NCBI RefSeq assembly: GCF_009604405.1
Contig: NZ_WEGK01000012.1
Location: 124,001-188,000 of the forward strand
Direction of reading: 5' to 3'
Length of the DNA: 64,000 bases
Origin: Nocardia macrotermitis
Lineage (GTDB): Bacteria > Actinomycetota > Actinomycetes > Mycobacteriales > Mycobacteriaceae
The notes under the pieces were generated by a model. The model had not been told where the DNA came from. It did no database searches and was given only the letters and a program-made list of their open reading frames with translations. A program made the translations under genes and the position numbers. Positions 25,649-33,931 of this stretch are shown one piece after another. The stretch's first letter is position 1. Each line of letters starts with the position of its first letter.

Positions 25649-26746
25649 ATGGCAGCGAACCGCGCAAGAACCTGGGCATGTGTCGACATTGATCACCCCC
25701 TGACTTATCGAAGCGTTGTCGCGGCGCACTTGGAGATGTTGTGCCGGACCATGGCGCCAGCCGACGAGGGCGCCGCGCGTCAGATCGAGATGGTGTGTTC
25801 GTTACCAGGAGCGTGGGCCGACGAACCGGTGGAACGGTTGGACCGCCACCACTCGTTCGTCGCGAATGATGGTTCGCCGGTGGAGTTTTCGTTCGCGATG
25901 ACCCGATCGGGAGCTGCGGCTCGGGTGTTGTTCGAACCGCTGGACATCACGCTGGGTGCGTCGTCACCGCCTCGGGAGGAATCCCGTTTCGTGGAGCGGT
26001 TGAGCGAGGCTCTGAATGTAGATGTCAGCAAGTTTCGTCTCGTCGCGGACATCTTCCAGGGGCCGGCGGTGAGTGGTTCGTTCTCGATGATGTGCGCGGC
26101 AGCGTTGACGACCGGCGACATTCCGCTGTTCAAGGTGTACTTGAACCCGGCGATCGGTCCGTCGCGGCCGCATCAGGCCGTCGGTGCCGCGATGGGGCGT
26201 CTGGGGCTCGGCGCCCAGTGGGATCTGTTGTGCGAGCATCTGGGTGCGGATGTGTTCGATGGTCCGCATCATGAGATCGCGCTGTTCGCACTCGATCTGG
26301 GCAACTTCCCCGAGGCCCGGGTCAAGCTGTACCTGCGGCATGCCGGCTGCGGGCCGGAGGAGATCGAACGAGTCGCGGCTCTGGCGGCGGACCACGAGCC
26401 TGATCTTCTCCCGAAGATCCTCGGCTGTATCGACAACAGCCCGGTCGATGGCTGGGCGAAAGCACCAATGACCTGTTTGTCGTTTCTGGCGAGCAATCCG
26501 GAGCCCGCGTCGGTGACGTTGTACTGCCCGCTGGACCCGAATGTCGGCAGCGATGCCGAGGCGAGTGTGCGGGTGGTGGATCTGCTGGAGATGTCGGGCA
26601 TCGCTCCGGAGCTGTTCGGCGCCGTCATCACCGCTGCCTCCGGCAGCGACCTCGCTGGTGGGCGTCGGCTCAGTTGGGTCAGCTACAAGCGGCCCGCGGA
26701 CCCTGTGGTGACCGTCTACGCCGGTCTCGACGGCACGAAGCGGTGA
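25649..26746 (+). CDS. aromatic prenyltransferase, DMATS/ABBA family
   Basis: Transfers a prenyl group, usually dimethylallyl, to an aromatic acceptor such as an indole; soluble and metal-independent. 365 residues, the length of bacterial DMATS-type enzymes. The PT-barrel strands show family phrases: GSPVEFSFAMT, PLFKVYLNP (~165), EARVKLYLRHAG (~210), MTCLSFLAS (~270), SWVSYKRP and VVTVYAGLD at the end, with Lys/Arg/Tyr residues that shield the diphosphate. ATG 25649 follows GGAGAAGG. It overlaps or abuts idi, which supplies its DMAPP. No acceptor-forming gene (tryptophanase, CDPS, peptide precursor) is visible nearby, so the substrate is unknown. Confidence 0.87.
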   Translation: MAANRARTWACVDIDHPLTYRSVVAAHLEMLCRTMAPADEGAARQIEMVCSLPGAWADEPVERLDRHHSFVANDGSPVEFSFAMTRSGAAARVLFEPLDITLGASSPPREESRFVERLSEALNVDVSKFRLVADIFQGPAVSGSFSMMCAAALTTGDIPLFKVYLNPAIGPSRPHQAVGAAMGRLGLGAQWDLLCEHLGADVFDGPHHEIALFALDLGNFPEARVKLYLRHAGCGPEEIERVAALAADHEPDLLPKILGCIDNSPVDGWAKAPMTCLSFLASNPEPASVTLYCPLDPNVGSDAEASVRVVDLLEMSGIAPELFGAVITAASGSDLAGGRRLSWVSYKRPADPVVTVYAGLDGTKR

Positions 26747-26751
26747 ACGCG

Positions 26752-27300
26752 ATGAACCTGCGGGTCGACGACCACCCCGAGATCGAGCGGGTCGTCCTGC
26801 TCGACGAACAACTCTCCCCGATCGGGGCTGCCCCCAAGGCGAGCGTGCACACCACGCAAACGCCGCTGCACCTGGCGTTCTCGTGTTACATCTTCGGGCC
26901 TGACGGCCGCGTACTGCTCACCCGCAGAGCGATGAGCAAGAAGGCATGGCCCGGTGTGTGGACGAATTCCGTCTGCGGGCATCCGGGACCCGGCGAAGAG
27001 ATGGCCGACGCGGTGCGCCGACGCGCGCGACAGGAACTCGGCCTCGAGGCGATCAGGGATCTCGAGATCGCGCTCCCCGAATTCCGGTACCGCGCCGTCG
27101 CGGCCGATGGAATCGTGGAGAACGAGTACTGCCCGGTCTGGACCGCCAGCACGGACCGCGAACCCCGGCCTGCCCCGTCGGAGGTGTGTGAATGGCGGTG
27201 GATCGAGTGGGCGGTCCTGGTAGAGGTCATCGATCGGGCACCGTTCGTGGTCAGTCCGTGGTCGCAGCTACAGATCCCGCAACTGGCTGCCAGGGTGTAG
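26752..27300 (+). CDS. idi: isopentenyl-diphosphate delta-isomerase, type I
   Basis: Interconverts IPP and DMAPP. 182 residues, Nudix fold. Catalytic Cys in TNSVCGHPGPGEE and catalytic Glu in VENEYCPVWTA are both present, with HxxxH-type metal ligands (TPLHLAFSCY). ATG 26752 lies 6 bp after the prenyltransferase stop; GTG 26743 (GTGA overlap) would add three residues. Co-transcription with the prenyltransferase implies a role in providing DMAPP for aromatic prenylation. Confidence 0.95.
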   Translation: MNLRVDDHPEIERVVLLDEQLSPIGAAPKASVHTTQTPLHLAFSCYIFGPDGRVLLTRRAMSKKAWPGVWTNSVCGHPGPGEEMADAVRRRARQELGLEAIRDLEIALPEFRYRAVAADGIVENEYCPVWTASTDREPRPAPSEVCEWRWIEWAVLVEVIDRAPFVVSPWSQLQIPQLAARV

Positions 27301-27327
27301 CACTTGCCCGGCGCGTCGGGCCCGGTG

Positions 27328-28098
27328 TCAGTTGATCGCCGCCAGGTCGGTGAACGCGCCGTCGTGTAGGACGGGAACCACTGTGCTGCTGTCGATTTCG
27401 ACGGCTATCTCGACATCCTCGGCGAAGCCGATGGCGGTGAGTTCGCGGCCGGAGGCACAGTCGCGGATGAGTGCGGGCAGGTCTGTGACGGCGTCGTGGG
27501 AGGCGCGCGCTGTGGTGGCTTCGGGGGACAGGGGGCCCGCGCCGTGACGGGCCAGGGCGGAGATCAGCGCGCCCGCGCCGAGCCAGTCCTCGATGGCCGG
27601 GCGCAGGATCGGTTGGCCGGGCCAGGATTCGCCCGCGGCGATGACCGAGACCGGATGATCGAGGGTGCCCCAGCCCTGTGCGCGAATCCATTGCGCGACC
27701 GCGGTGACGTTGCGCAGGCAGGCCGCGGCGACCGGGGCGTCGGTGACGGCCGCGGAGATGGCCGATCCGTTGGGGGAGGGCAGCACCAGGCGTGCGGGCG
27801 CGGGTGCGCGCCGCAGTGCCGCCGGAGACAACGACCAGGGTTGGCGCACAGTCGCTTTCGATCGCGCCACGGCCCGCTCGGCCCGATGCCGGACAGCCGT
27901 CCGATCGGCCCGCTCATCGTGCCACGCACACGGCAGCACCCGAGTCCCGTTCTCCACGGCCACCGACACCGAGGTGGTGAACGACAGCACATCGACCACG
28001 ACCACGACCACACTCCCCGCCGCGAGCGCCCGCGCCCCCGCAGGCCCCCAATCCATCCGCACACCCCACCCCCGCTGCCCCGCCCAGTCCGCATCCAC
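27328..28098 (-). CDS. comB: 2-phosphosulfolactate phosphatase family protein (ComB)
   Basis: 256 residues. The ComB fold shows in VVVVVVDVLSFTTSVSVAVENG with the metal-binding Asp, LVLPSPNGSAISAA, AACLRNVTAVAQW, SVIAAGESW and IEDWLGAGALI. Characterised members remove phosphate from 2-phosphosulfolactate in coenzyme M synthesis, but actinomycetes lack that pathway, so the true substrate is uncertain. GTG 28098 follows AGGGGGATTCG. Convergent with idi, 27 bp apart. Confidence 0.88.
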   Translation of the reverse strand: MDADWAGQRGWGVRMDWGPAGARALAAGSVVVVVVDVLSFTTSVSVAVENGTRVLPCAWHDERADRTAVRHRAERAVARSKATVRQPWSLSPAALRRAPAPARLVLPSPNGSAISAAVTDAPVAAACLRNVTAVAQWIRAQGWGTLDHPVSVIAAGESWPGQPILRPAIEDWLGAGALISALARHGAGPLSPEATTARASHDAVTDLPALIRDCASGRELTAIGFAEDVEIAVEIDSSTVVPVLHDGAFTDLAAIN

Positions 28099-28179
28099 CG
28101 AATCCCCCTGTCCTCGTATTGCCCTATCCGACGCTGGTACGTGCGGGCTGGATGTCCGGCTCCGACTGTAGGCCGATGG

Positions 28180-28779
28180 TCAGGGGCGATGGAGAGCGTC
28201 GAAGGTTATCGCGAGGGTGACCGGTGTGTCCAGGACCAGGGCGGTGCGGTGGACTTTGTGGGGCATGTACCGCAGGCCGGACCAGTCGAGGCGGTATTCC
28301 TCGATGCGGTCGATGGTTTCCCAGCTCTTGTCGAAGTGGACGATGAGGTAGGCGGGGATGCCGGTGCGGGCGTAGAGCGGGTGTTTCTCGCTGGTGTCGG
28401 TGTCCACGGTGCTTTTGGAGACGACTTCGACGACCAGGGCGATGTGGTCGCGGACGGTGTTGACGTCGTACGGTTCGCAGTCGCGGACGAAGATGTCCGG
28501 ATAGCGGATGTTGAGTCGGTGGTCGGTTCGGCGGTCCTCGGCGTCGGCGAAACGGACCGCGACATCGGATCCGATGCGCAGGCACGGGCCAGCGGGGTCG
28601 CGAGCGTCGTCCAGAGCGGTGGCGAGTCGGCGCACGATGCGGCTGTGCGCCTCGCTCTGGGCCCTCATTTGTACTACGAGGCCGTCGATGATCTCGATGT
28701 CGCCGAATGCGTCGGGCTCGGCGGTCAGGAACTCTTCCGCAGTGATCCGGGGATGCGCATCGGGATGCGTTACCGTCAC
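28180..28779 (-). CDS. Uma2-family PD-(D/E)XK nuclease-fold protein
   Basis: 199 residues. ITAEEFLTAEPDAFGDIEIIDGLVVQM, then IRYPDIFVRDCEP (Asp of the PD motif) and IALVVEVVSKSTVDTD (the E-x-S/V-x-S part with ...YARTGIPAYLIV) mark the Uma2/DUF820 family. These proteins have a restriction-endonuclease-like fold, are often multicopy in bacteria and lack a settled role. GTG 28779 is chosen for GAGGAG 7 bases upstream. Stands alone. Confidence 0.88.
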   Translation of the reverse strand: MTVTHPDAHPRITAEEFLTAEPDAFGDIEIIDGLVVQMRAQSEAHSRIVRRLATALDDARDPAGPCLRIGSDVAVRFADAEDRRTDHRLNIRYPDIFVRDCEPYDVNTVRDHIALVVEVVSKSTVDTDTSEKHPLYARTGIPAYLIVHFDKSWETIDRIEEYRLDWSGLRYMPHKVHRTALVLDTPVTLAITFDALHRP

Positions 28780-28868
28780 AATCGGCTCCTCGAGGTGAGT
28801 CGTTTGTCCGAGCCTACGACACTGCGCATTGCAGCAGACGGGCTGAGTTCTGCTCGGCTCACGGTCCG

Positions 28869-29159
28869 ATGTTCGCGACTGTGCCCAGGTCCGCACCGGC
28901 CACTCACGCGGTAGCTGCCCCGGCCTCCCGTCCCGGGGGCGGCCGAACCGGGTGGCGGCCCCACGAGCAGCAGGTCCGGGACTGGATGCGTGAACTGGCG
29001 GCCGCGGATTCCGAGCAACTCGCGGATGATCTGGTGCTGCTGGTGAACGGTGTCTACGTCACCGCGACCGTGTTGGGTCACCAGGGGCCCGCTCGACGCG
29101 CCGGTGAGCTTGCTCGTGGTCTGGTCCGTGCCGCGTGCGACGAATCCGGACAGTCCTGA
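28869..29159 (+). pseudogene. TetR regulator remnant, C-terminal domain only
   Basis: A 96-codon frame ends VRDWMRELAAADSEQLADDL, VLLVNGVYVTATVLG and ARRAGELARGLVRAACDESG. This is the last helix pair of a TetR ligand domain (pattern L..dP..LA..L.LL.dG......G). The first ~25 codons (proline/alanine-rich) are not homologous and no helix-turn-helix precedes. A second C-terminal TetR relic of the kind seen at 20641. Confidence 0.6.
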
Positions 29160-29334
29160 AGCCGATCCGGGTGCCGCCGGGGCCATCGATACGCGGCGGT
29201 CGGCCGAGCCGATGGTGGCCGGATCGGACGCCGATCCCGGTTCAGTGCGACAACGTCGTACGGCGGGCGGATGCGACCGGGGGTCGTATCCGGTTCGGGC
29301 GGCGGGTATCCGGAGGCGGGGGTGTGGGTATCGG

Positions 29335-29955
29335 TCAGTGGGTGGGGGTGCGGGTGTTGGTCGGGGGGAGGCATTGGTTGATCAGGAGGCGGGCGGCTTT
29401 GGAGACGCGGGTGGTGTCGCCGGTGACGAGGCGGTCCTGCAGGAGGCCGCGGATGCCCGAGATCAGGAGGGTGGCGGTGGATTCGGGGTCGGGGAGGTCC
29501 GGGTCCAGGCTTTGCAGTACGTCGGTGAGGGCGTGGATCAGGATGTGGACCGCATCGTTGGCGTAGGCGCTGAAGGGGCTGGCCGGGACGGTGGAGACGC
29601 CCAGGACCTGCATCAGGACGCCGGTGCTGGTGACCCAGTCGCTGGTGGTGTTGACGCAGAACGATTCGATCATGCGGCGGCGCAGCATGTCGATGTCGAT
29701 GACGCCGGCGAACAGGCCCGCGATGTCGGGGCGCTGGGTTTCCAGGGCCGCGATGAGCATCTGTTCCTTGCTGCCGAAGTAGTGGATCAGCATGCGTGAG
29801 CTGGTGCCGAGGTAGTCCGCGAGGGGGCGCAGGGACAGTTCGACGAGTCCGTGATCGCCGATGTAGGCGATGACTCCGGCGAGCAGGGCGGCCCGGCGGG
29901 CCTGGTCGAGAGGGCGTGGCACCGGTTGACTGTAGCGCTTGGTACAGGTATTCAT
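29335..29955 (-). CDS. TetR family regulator paired with the ketosynthase
   Basis: 206 residues. HTH: RRAALLAGVIAYIGDHGLVELSLRPLADYLGTSSRMLIHYFGSKEQML (residues ~20-67). Its ATG (29955) is only 6 bp from the ATG of the divergent ketosynthase gene, and its first codons lie inside that gene's promoter. Expression of the two must therefore be mutually linked. Ligand perhaps an acyl compound, by context only. Confidence 0.92.
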   Translation of the reverse strand: MNTCTKRYSQPVPRPLDQARRAALLAGVIAYIGDHGLVELSLRPLADYLGTSSRMLIHYFGSKEQMLIAALETQRPDIAGLFAGVIDIDMLRRRMIESFCVNTTSDWVTSTGVLMQVLGVSTVPASPFSAYANDAVHILIHALTDVLQSLDPDLPDPESTATLLISGIRGLLQDRLVTGDTTRVSKAARLLINQCLPPTNTRTPTH

Positions 29956-29974
29956 GACGCCATGGGTGTAACAA
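29926..29974 (+). promoter_or_regulatory. ketosynthase promoter with embedded dyad
   Basis: -35 TTGACT (29926-29931), 17-bp spacer, -10 TATTCA (29949-29954), then the ATG at 29962, which places the start site at or next to the start codon (leaderless mRNA). An imperfect dyad TTGGTACA (29939-29946) ... TGTAACAA (29967-29974), 7 of 8 positions matching, straddles the -10 and is a candidate operator for the divergent TetR. Confidence 0.65.
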
Positions 29975-31206
29975 CTGCTTCACTTTCGCGGCGTGATGTT
30001 GTCGTCACCGCCATGACCACCACTACCAGCCTGGCCCCGGATCTGGCGGGCACCTGGTCGGGCCTGCTGGCCGGTGAGAGCGGAATCGGCCCGCTCACAG
30101 ACGATTTCGTCACCAAGTACGATCTGCCGGTCCGCATCGGCGGCAAGCTGAAGCAGGGGCCCGGTGAGCACCTGACGCGCATCGAACTGCGCCGGCACTC
30201 CTACGTGCAGCAACTCGCGCTGGTGCTGGGTCGCCAGGTGTGGGAGGAGGCGGGTACGCCCGAGGTGGACGGTGAGCGCCTCGCGGTCGCGATCGGCACG
30301 GGCCTGGGCGGCGGGGACACCATCAACGCCGCCATCCGCCTGATGGACACCGGGGGTTACCGCAAGATCCCGCCGATGACGGTGCCGATGGTGATGCCGA
30401 ACGGTTCCGCGGCGCGCGTGGGCCTGGAATTCGGTGCCAAGGCGGGGGTGTACGCGCCGACCTCGGCGTGTTCCTCGGGTGCGGAGGCGATCGCGCACGC
30501 GTGGCGGTTGATCGCGACCGGTGAGGCCGATGTGGTGATCGCCGGTGGCGTGGAGGGCTATATCGAGGCGATCCCGATCGCGAGTTTCGCGATGATGCGC
30601 GCGATGAGCACCCGCAACGACGAGCCGACCCGCGCCTCGCGCCCGTTCGATCGCGATCGTGATGGGTTCGTGTTCGGTGAGGCCGGTGCGCTGGTGGTGC
30701 TCGAGTCCGAGGAGTTCGCCCGCGCGCGGGGTGCGCGGATCCACGCCCGGTTGATGGGCGCGGGCATCACCTCGGACGGTTATCACATCACCGGAACTCA
30801 GCCCGAGGGTGAGGGTTCGGCGCGCGCGATGCGCAAGGCGATCGAGTTCGCCGGGCTGGCGCCCGCGGATATCGAGCACGTCAACGCGCACGCCACCTCG
30901 ACGCCGGTCGGGGACGCCTCCGAGGCCAACGCCATCACCGCCGTCGCGCCCGGGGCCAGTGTGTACGCGCCCAAGGGGGCGCTGGGGCATTCGATCGGCG
31001 CGGTCGGCGCGCTCGAGGCGATCCTGACGGTGTGCAGTGTGCGTGACGGAATCGTCCCTCCCACACTGAATTTCGAGAATCCCGACGAGGGTGTGGAACT
31101 GGACATCGTGCACGGCAAGGCCCGCGAGCAGGACATCTCCTACGCGCTGAGCAACTCGTTCGGTTTCGGCGGCCACAACGTGTCGCTGACGGTCGGGCGC
31201 GTCTGA
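29962..31206 (+). CDS. beta-ketoacyl-ACP synthase II, KasA-like
   Basis: Elongating condensing enzyme of type II fatty-acid synthesis. 414 residues, the size of mycobacterial KasA, which it resembles throughout (e.g. MRAMSTRNDEP, RPFDRDRDGFVFGEAGA). Catalytic Cys170 in TSACSSG, His in VNAHATSTPVGD and in GALGHSIGAVGA, and the FGFGGHN glycine-rich end are all present. In mycolata such enzymes extend meromycolate chains. It is not next to acpM, kasB or fabD, and it has its own TetR, so it may be an accessory ketosynthase. Start ATG 29962 without ribosome site (see promoter). Confidence 0.93.
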   Translation: MGVTTASLSRRDVVVTAMTTTTSLAPDLAGTWSGLLAGESGIGPLTDDFVTKYDLPVRIGGKLKQGPGEHLTRIELRRHSYVQQLALVLGRQVWEEAGTPEVDGERLAVAIGTGLGGGDTINAAIRLMDTGGYRKIPPMTVPMVMPNGSAARVGLEFGAKAGVYAPTSACSSGAEAIAHAWRLIATGEADVVIAGGVEGYIEAIPIASFAMMRAMSTRNDEPTRASRPFDRDRDGFVFGEAGALVVLESEEFARARGARIHARLMGAGITSDGYHITGTQPEGEGSARAMRKAIEFAGLAPADIEHVNAHATSTPVGDASEANAITAVAPGASVYAPKGALGHSIGAVGALEAILTVCSVRDGIVPPTLNFENPDEGVELDIVHGKAREQDISYALSNSFGFGGHNVSLTVGRV

Positions 31207-31247
31207 GACGGGGTGGGTGCGCCCGGCCCGCGCACCCACACCCGTTC

Positions 31248-31261
31248 TAGAACTTGTTTCA
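31248..31261. promoter_or_regulatory. KstR-type operator motif
   Basis: TAGAACTTGTTTCA matches the KstR consensus TnnAACnnGTTnnA at every fixed position. It overlaps a perfect 10-bp palindrome GTTCTAGAAC (31244-31253) and lies 14 bp before the SRPBCC start, over the likely promoter. KstR represses cholesterol and fatty-acid catabolic genes in mycolata. A second match is at 39175. Confidence 0.6.
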
Positions 31262-31274
31262 GTATTGTTCCGGC

Positions 31275-31715
31275 ATGGCTTTCGTGATCGAGGACACCGT
31301 GCGGATCGATGCTCCCGCCGAGGTGGTCTGGCAGGTACTCACCGACTTCCCCCGCTACCGGGAGTGGAACCCGTTCTGCGTCTCGGCCGAATCGACCCTC
31401 GAGCCCGGCGCGCCGATCACCATGCGGGTGCGGTTGCTGGGGTCGGGCGAGCGTACCCAGCGCGAATGGATCCGCTCGGTCGATCCCGGCACCGCGTTCA
31501 GCTACCGCATGAAACCGATTCCCCTGGGCGCCCTGCACAGCCTGCGCTCGCACACCGTGACCCCGGTGGATGCGACCCACTGCCGCTACGACTCGCATTT
31601 CGAACTCGGCGGCTGGCTGTTGCCGGTGGTCACGGGCCTGATGGGTGCGGCGTTGCGGCGTGGCTTCGGCGCGATGACCGCCGCGGTCGCCGACCGCGCG
31701 ACGCAGCTGGCCTGA
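31275..31715 (+). CDS. SRPBCC (polyketide cyclase/dehydrase-like) protein
   Basis: 146 residues in the START/SRPBCC helix-grip fold: VIEDTVRIDAPAEVVWQVLTDFPRYREWNPF at the start, a six-strand middle, and a C-terminal helix RRGFGAMTAAVADRA. Such proteins bind hydrophobic ligands. ATG 31275 is preferred; an AGTATT -10 box 8 bp before it allows a leaderless message. The KstR-type site suggests a link with sterol or lipid use. Confidence 0.85.
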   Translation: MAFVIEDTVRIDAPAEVVWQVLTDFPRYREWNPFCVSAESTLEPGAPITMRVRLLGSGERTQREWIRSVDPGTAFSYRMKPIPLGALHSLRSHTVTPVDATHCRYDSHFELGGWLLPVVTGLMGAALRRGFGAMTAAVADRATQLA

Positions 31716-31732
31716 ACCCCGGGTGGTTCGAC

Positions 31733-32614
31733 TCAGCGGGTGAGCAGTTCGCGAACGAATTCGGTTACCGCGGCGGGCTTTTCCTCGGCCATGAAGTGCC
31801 CGGTGGTGATGGGCTGGTAGGTCGCCGCGGGGGCCCACTGCCGCCACAGGGCCGCGGCGTCGAAGCCCAGCACCGCGCCCCAGTCCTGGGACAGGACCGC
31901 GACGGGCATGGCGAGTTGGGCTCCGGCTTCGCGGTCGGCGCGGTCCATCTCCAGGTCGATTCCGGCGGTGGCGCGGTAGTCCGCGACGATCGAGGGGATC
32001 GCGGCGGTGGAGCTGTCGATGTAGTGGCGGCGGATCGGGGGCGCGAAGGTGGCGCCGCTGGGGTCCCAGGCGTCGAGGAAGGAGCCGAAGAAGTCCGCGG
32101 CGACGGCTTCGATCATGCGCTCGGGCAGGCCTTTCGGCTGGGCCATGAGGTAGAGGTGCCAGGCGACCGCGGCCTCGGCGCCGTGCAGTACGTCCCAGCT
32201 GTCCATGGTCGGCAGCACGTCCAGGATGCCCAGGTGGGTGATGGTGTCGGGGTGGTCCAACCCCGCGCGCACCCCGACCAGGGCGCCGCGGTCGTGGCCG
32301 ATGAGGGCGAATCGGTCGAATCCGAGTTCGCTTGCCGCGGTGCGGATGTCGTGGGCCATGGTGCGTTTGGAGTAGGTGTGCGGGGAGGTTTCCTCGGGTT
32401 TGTCGCTGGCGCCGTAGCCGCGCAGGTCCGGCACGATGACGGTGTGCTGTTCGGCGAGTTCGCGCGCGACGTGCCGCCACATGAGGTGGGTCTGCGGGAA
32501 GCCGTGCAGCAGCACGATCGGGTCCCCGGTACCGGCGGTGGCGACGTTGAGTGTGATGCCGTCGGCTCCGGGAAGCCGGCGGTAGTCGAAGCCGTCGATC
32601 CTCGAATCTGTCAT
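31733..32614 (-). CDS. alpha/beta-hydrolase, fluoroacetate-dehalogenase/epoxide-hydrolase type
   Basis: 293 residues. LLHGFPQTHLMWRHVA (oxyanion HGFP), nucleophile Asp in LIGHDRGALVGVR, and His in TTGHFMAEEKPAAV. GHDRG is the sequence found in haloacetate dehalogenases. The acid position and the halide-binding residues cannot be judged reliably here, so epoxide hydrolase remains possible. ATG 32614; ribosome site weak. It is followed upstream (32647-33291) by a TetR gene in the same direction, 32 bp away, probably its regulator. Confidence 0.88.
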   Translation of the reverse strand: MTDSRIDGFDYRRLPGADGITLNVATAGTGDPIVLLHGFPQTHLMWRHVARELAEQHTVIVPDLRGYGASDKPEETSPHTYSKRTMAHDIRTAASELGFDRFALIGHDRGALVGVRAGLDHPDTITHLGILDVLPTMDSWDVLHGAEAAVAWHLYLMAQPKGLPERMIEAVAADFFGSFLDAWDPSGATFAPPIRRHYIDSSTAAIPSIVADYRATAGIDLEMDRADREAGAQLAMPVAVLSQDWGAVLGFDAAALWRQWAPAATYQPITTGHFMAEEKPAAVTEFVRELLTR

Positions 32615-32646
32615 GGGGCGTTGGCCTTTCGGTGCTCGGGTGATGG

Positions 32647-33291
32647 TCAGGAGAAGATGGCGCGGTGTGGCGGATCGGCCGGGGCGCTGGCACGCAGGGC
32701 GGGGATCAGGATGGTGTCGACCAGGTGCGCGAGGTATTGCGGGCTGACCGGCAGGCCGTTGAGTGAGCGCAGCAGCAGTACCGATCCGGTGATCTCCTCG
32801 TAGGGGAACGGCTGCGCGCCCGGGGGGAGTTCGCCGCGGGCGATGGCCGCGGACAGCACCTCGGCGGGGAGTTTGGCTCCGGTCGGCCCGGTGGTTTCCT
32901 CGATGTGGCCGCACAGGTCCGGGTCCTCGAGACCGGCTTGCAGCAGCATCAGGCTCATGGTGGCATCGGCCGAGGCCATGGTGGCCGCGAGGCGTTCGCA
33001 CAGGGCGAGCAGGTCGGTGCGCAGGGCGCCGGTGTCGATGGGGGCGGGGGAGTTGCCCGCGGCGGGGCCGGCCTTGACCGCGGCGACCACCATCTCGCGT
33101 TTGGTTTCCCAGCGCCGGTACAGGGTCGCTTTGGAGGCGCGGGCGCGGCGGGCGACGGCTTCGAAAGTCAGTGCGTCGTAACCGATCTCGCCCAGGAGCT
33201 CGAGGACGCTGGCGAGGATCTGGGCTTCGCGCGCGGGATCGCGGGGACGTCCGGCGCGCACCTCCGCGGGAGATTCATTACGAAACGGCAC
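32647..33291 (-). CDS. TetR family regulator
   Basis: 214 residues with GRPRDPAREAQILASVLELLGEIGYDALTFEAVARRARASKATLYRRWETKREMV as the HTH region (~14-68) and a TetR_C domain typical of AcrR-like proteins. The frame begins at GTG 33291, which lies inside a dyad ACGGCAC-GTTCT-GTACCGT (33285-33303, one mismatch), a possible autoregulatory site. GTG 33261 is an alternative start. Probably co-transcribed with the downstream hydrolase. Confidence 0.9.
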   Translation of the reverse strand: MPFRNESPAEVRAGRPRDPAREAQILASVLELLGEIGYDALTFEAVARRARASKATLYRRWETKREMVVAAVKAGPAAGNSPAPIDTGALRTDLLALCERLAATMASADATMSLMLLQAGLEDPDLCGHIEETTGPTGAKLPAEVLSAAIARGELPPGAQPFPYEEITGSVLLLRSLNGLPVSPQYLAHLVDTILIPALRASAPADPPHRAIFS

Positions 33292-33343
33292 GTTCTGTAC
33301 CGTATCAGAGTCGGCGGGACACGGCGTCGCCGCCGGGGGCGCC

Positions 33344-33922
33344 TCAGAGCACGGCGAGCCGGTCCACCAGCAACTCCACCCTGCGTTCGGCGTCCACTCG
33401 GGGCAGCCGTCCGGCGCGGGTCAGGGTGGCCAGCCCGTGCAGCGCGGCCCAGAACAGTTCGGTGAACAGCCCCGGCTCGACGCCGTCCCCGGCGACCTCG
33501 CCGAGGCATTCCAGCAACGCGGCGAAGGCGTCCTTGAGTGGCTCGGGGGTGTCCTCGCTGGCGAATATCAGGCCGCCGTCGAGTTGGAAAATGGCGTCGT
33601 AGACCGGCTGATTGCGTTCGGCGAAGTCGAGGTAGGCCAGGGCCAGGGCGGTGACCCGGGCGCGCGGGCCCTCCACCGCGGCGGTCGCGGCCCGCAGTGT
33701 CGTGGCCATCTCGGTGGCGCCTTCGAGCGCGACCGCGCCGATGATCTCGCGCTTGCCACGGAAGTGGCTGTAGAGCACGGGTTGGCTGTATTCGATGCGT
33801 TCGGCGAGCCGCCGGGTGGTGACCGCGTCCCAGCCCTGCTGTTCGGCGAGTTCGCGGGCCGTGGCGACGATGAGGCGCTCGCGTTCGGCCCGTTCGCGTT
33901 GCTTGCGTTCCTGTACCGACAT
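33344..33922 (-). CDS. TetR family regulator
   Basis: 192 residues: RLIVATARELAEQQGWDAVTTRRLAERIEYSQPVLYSHFRGKREIIGAV is the HTH (~17-65), followed by a WHG/TetR_C_33-like domain. Divergent from the DUF1772 gene, 90 bp between starts, with two CTAG-N5-CTAG boxes and a 9-bp-arm dyad in the gap. It therefore probably represses DUF1772 and itself. Confidence 0.92.
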   Translation of the reverse strand: MSVQERKQRERAERERLIVATARELAEQQGWDAVTTRRLAERIEYSQPVLYSHFRGKREIIGAVALEGATEMATTLRAATAAVEGPRARVTALALAYLDFAERNQPVYDAIFQLDGGLIFASEDTPEPLKDAFAALLECLGEVAGDGVEPGLFTELFWAALHGLATLTRAGRLPRVDAERRVELLVDRLAVL

Positions 33923-33931
33923 ACCTCGATG

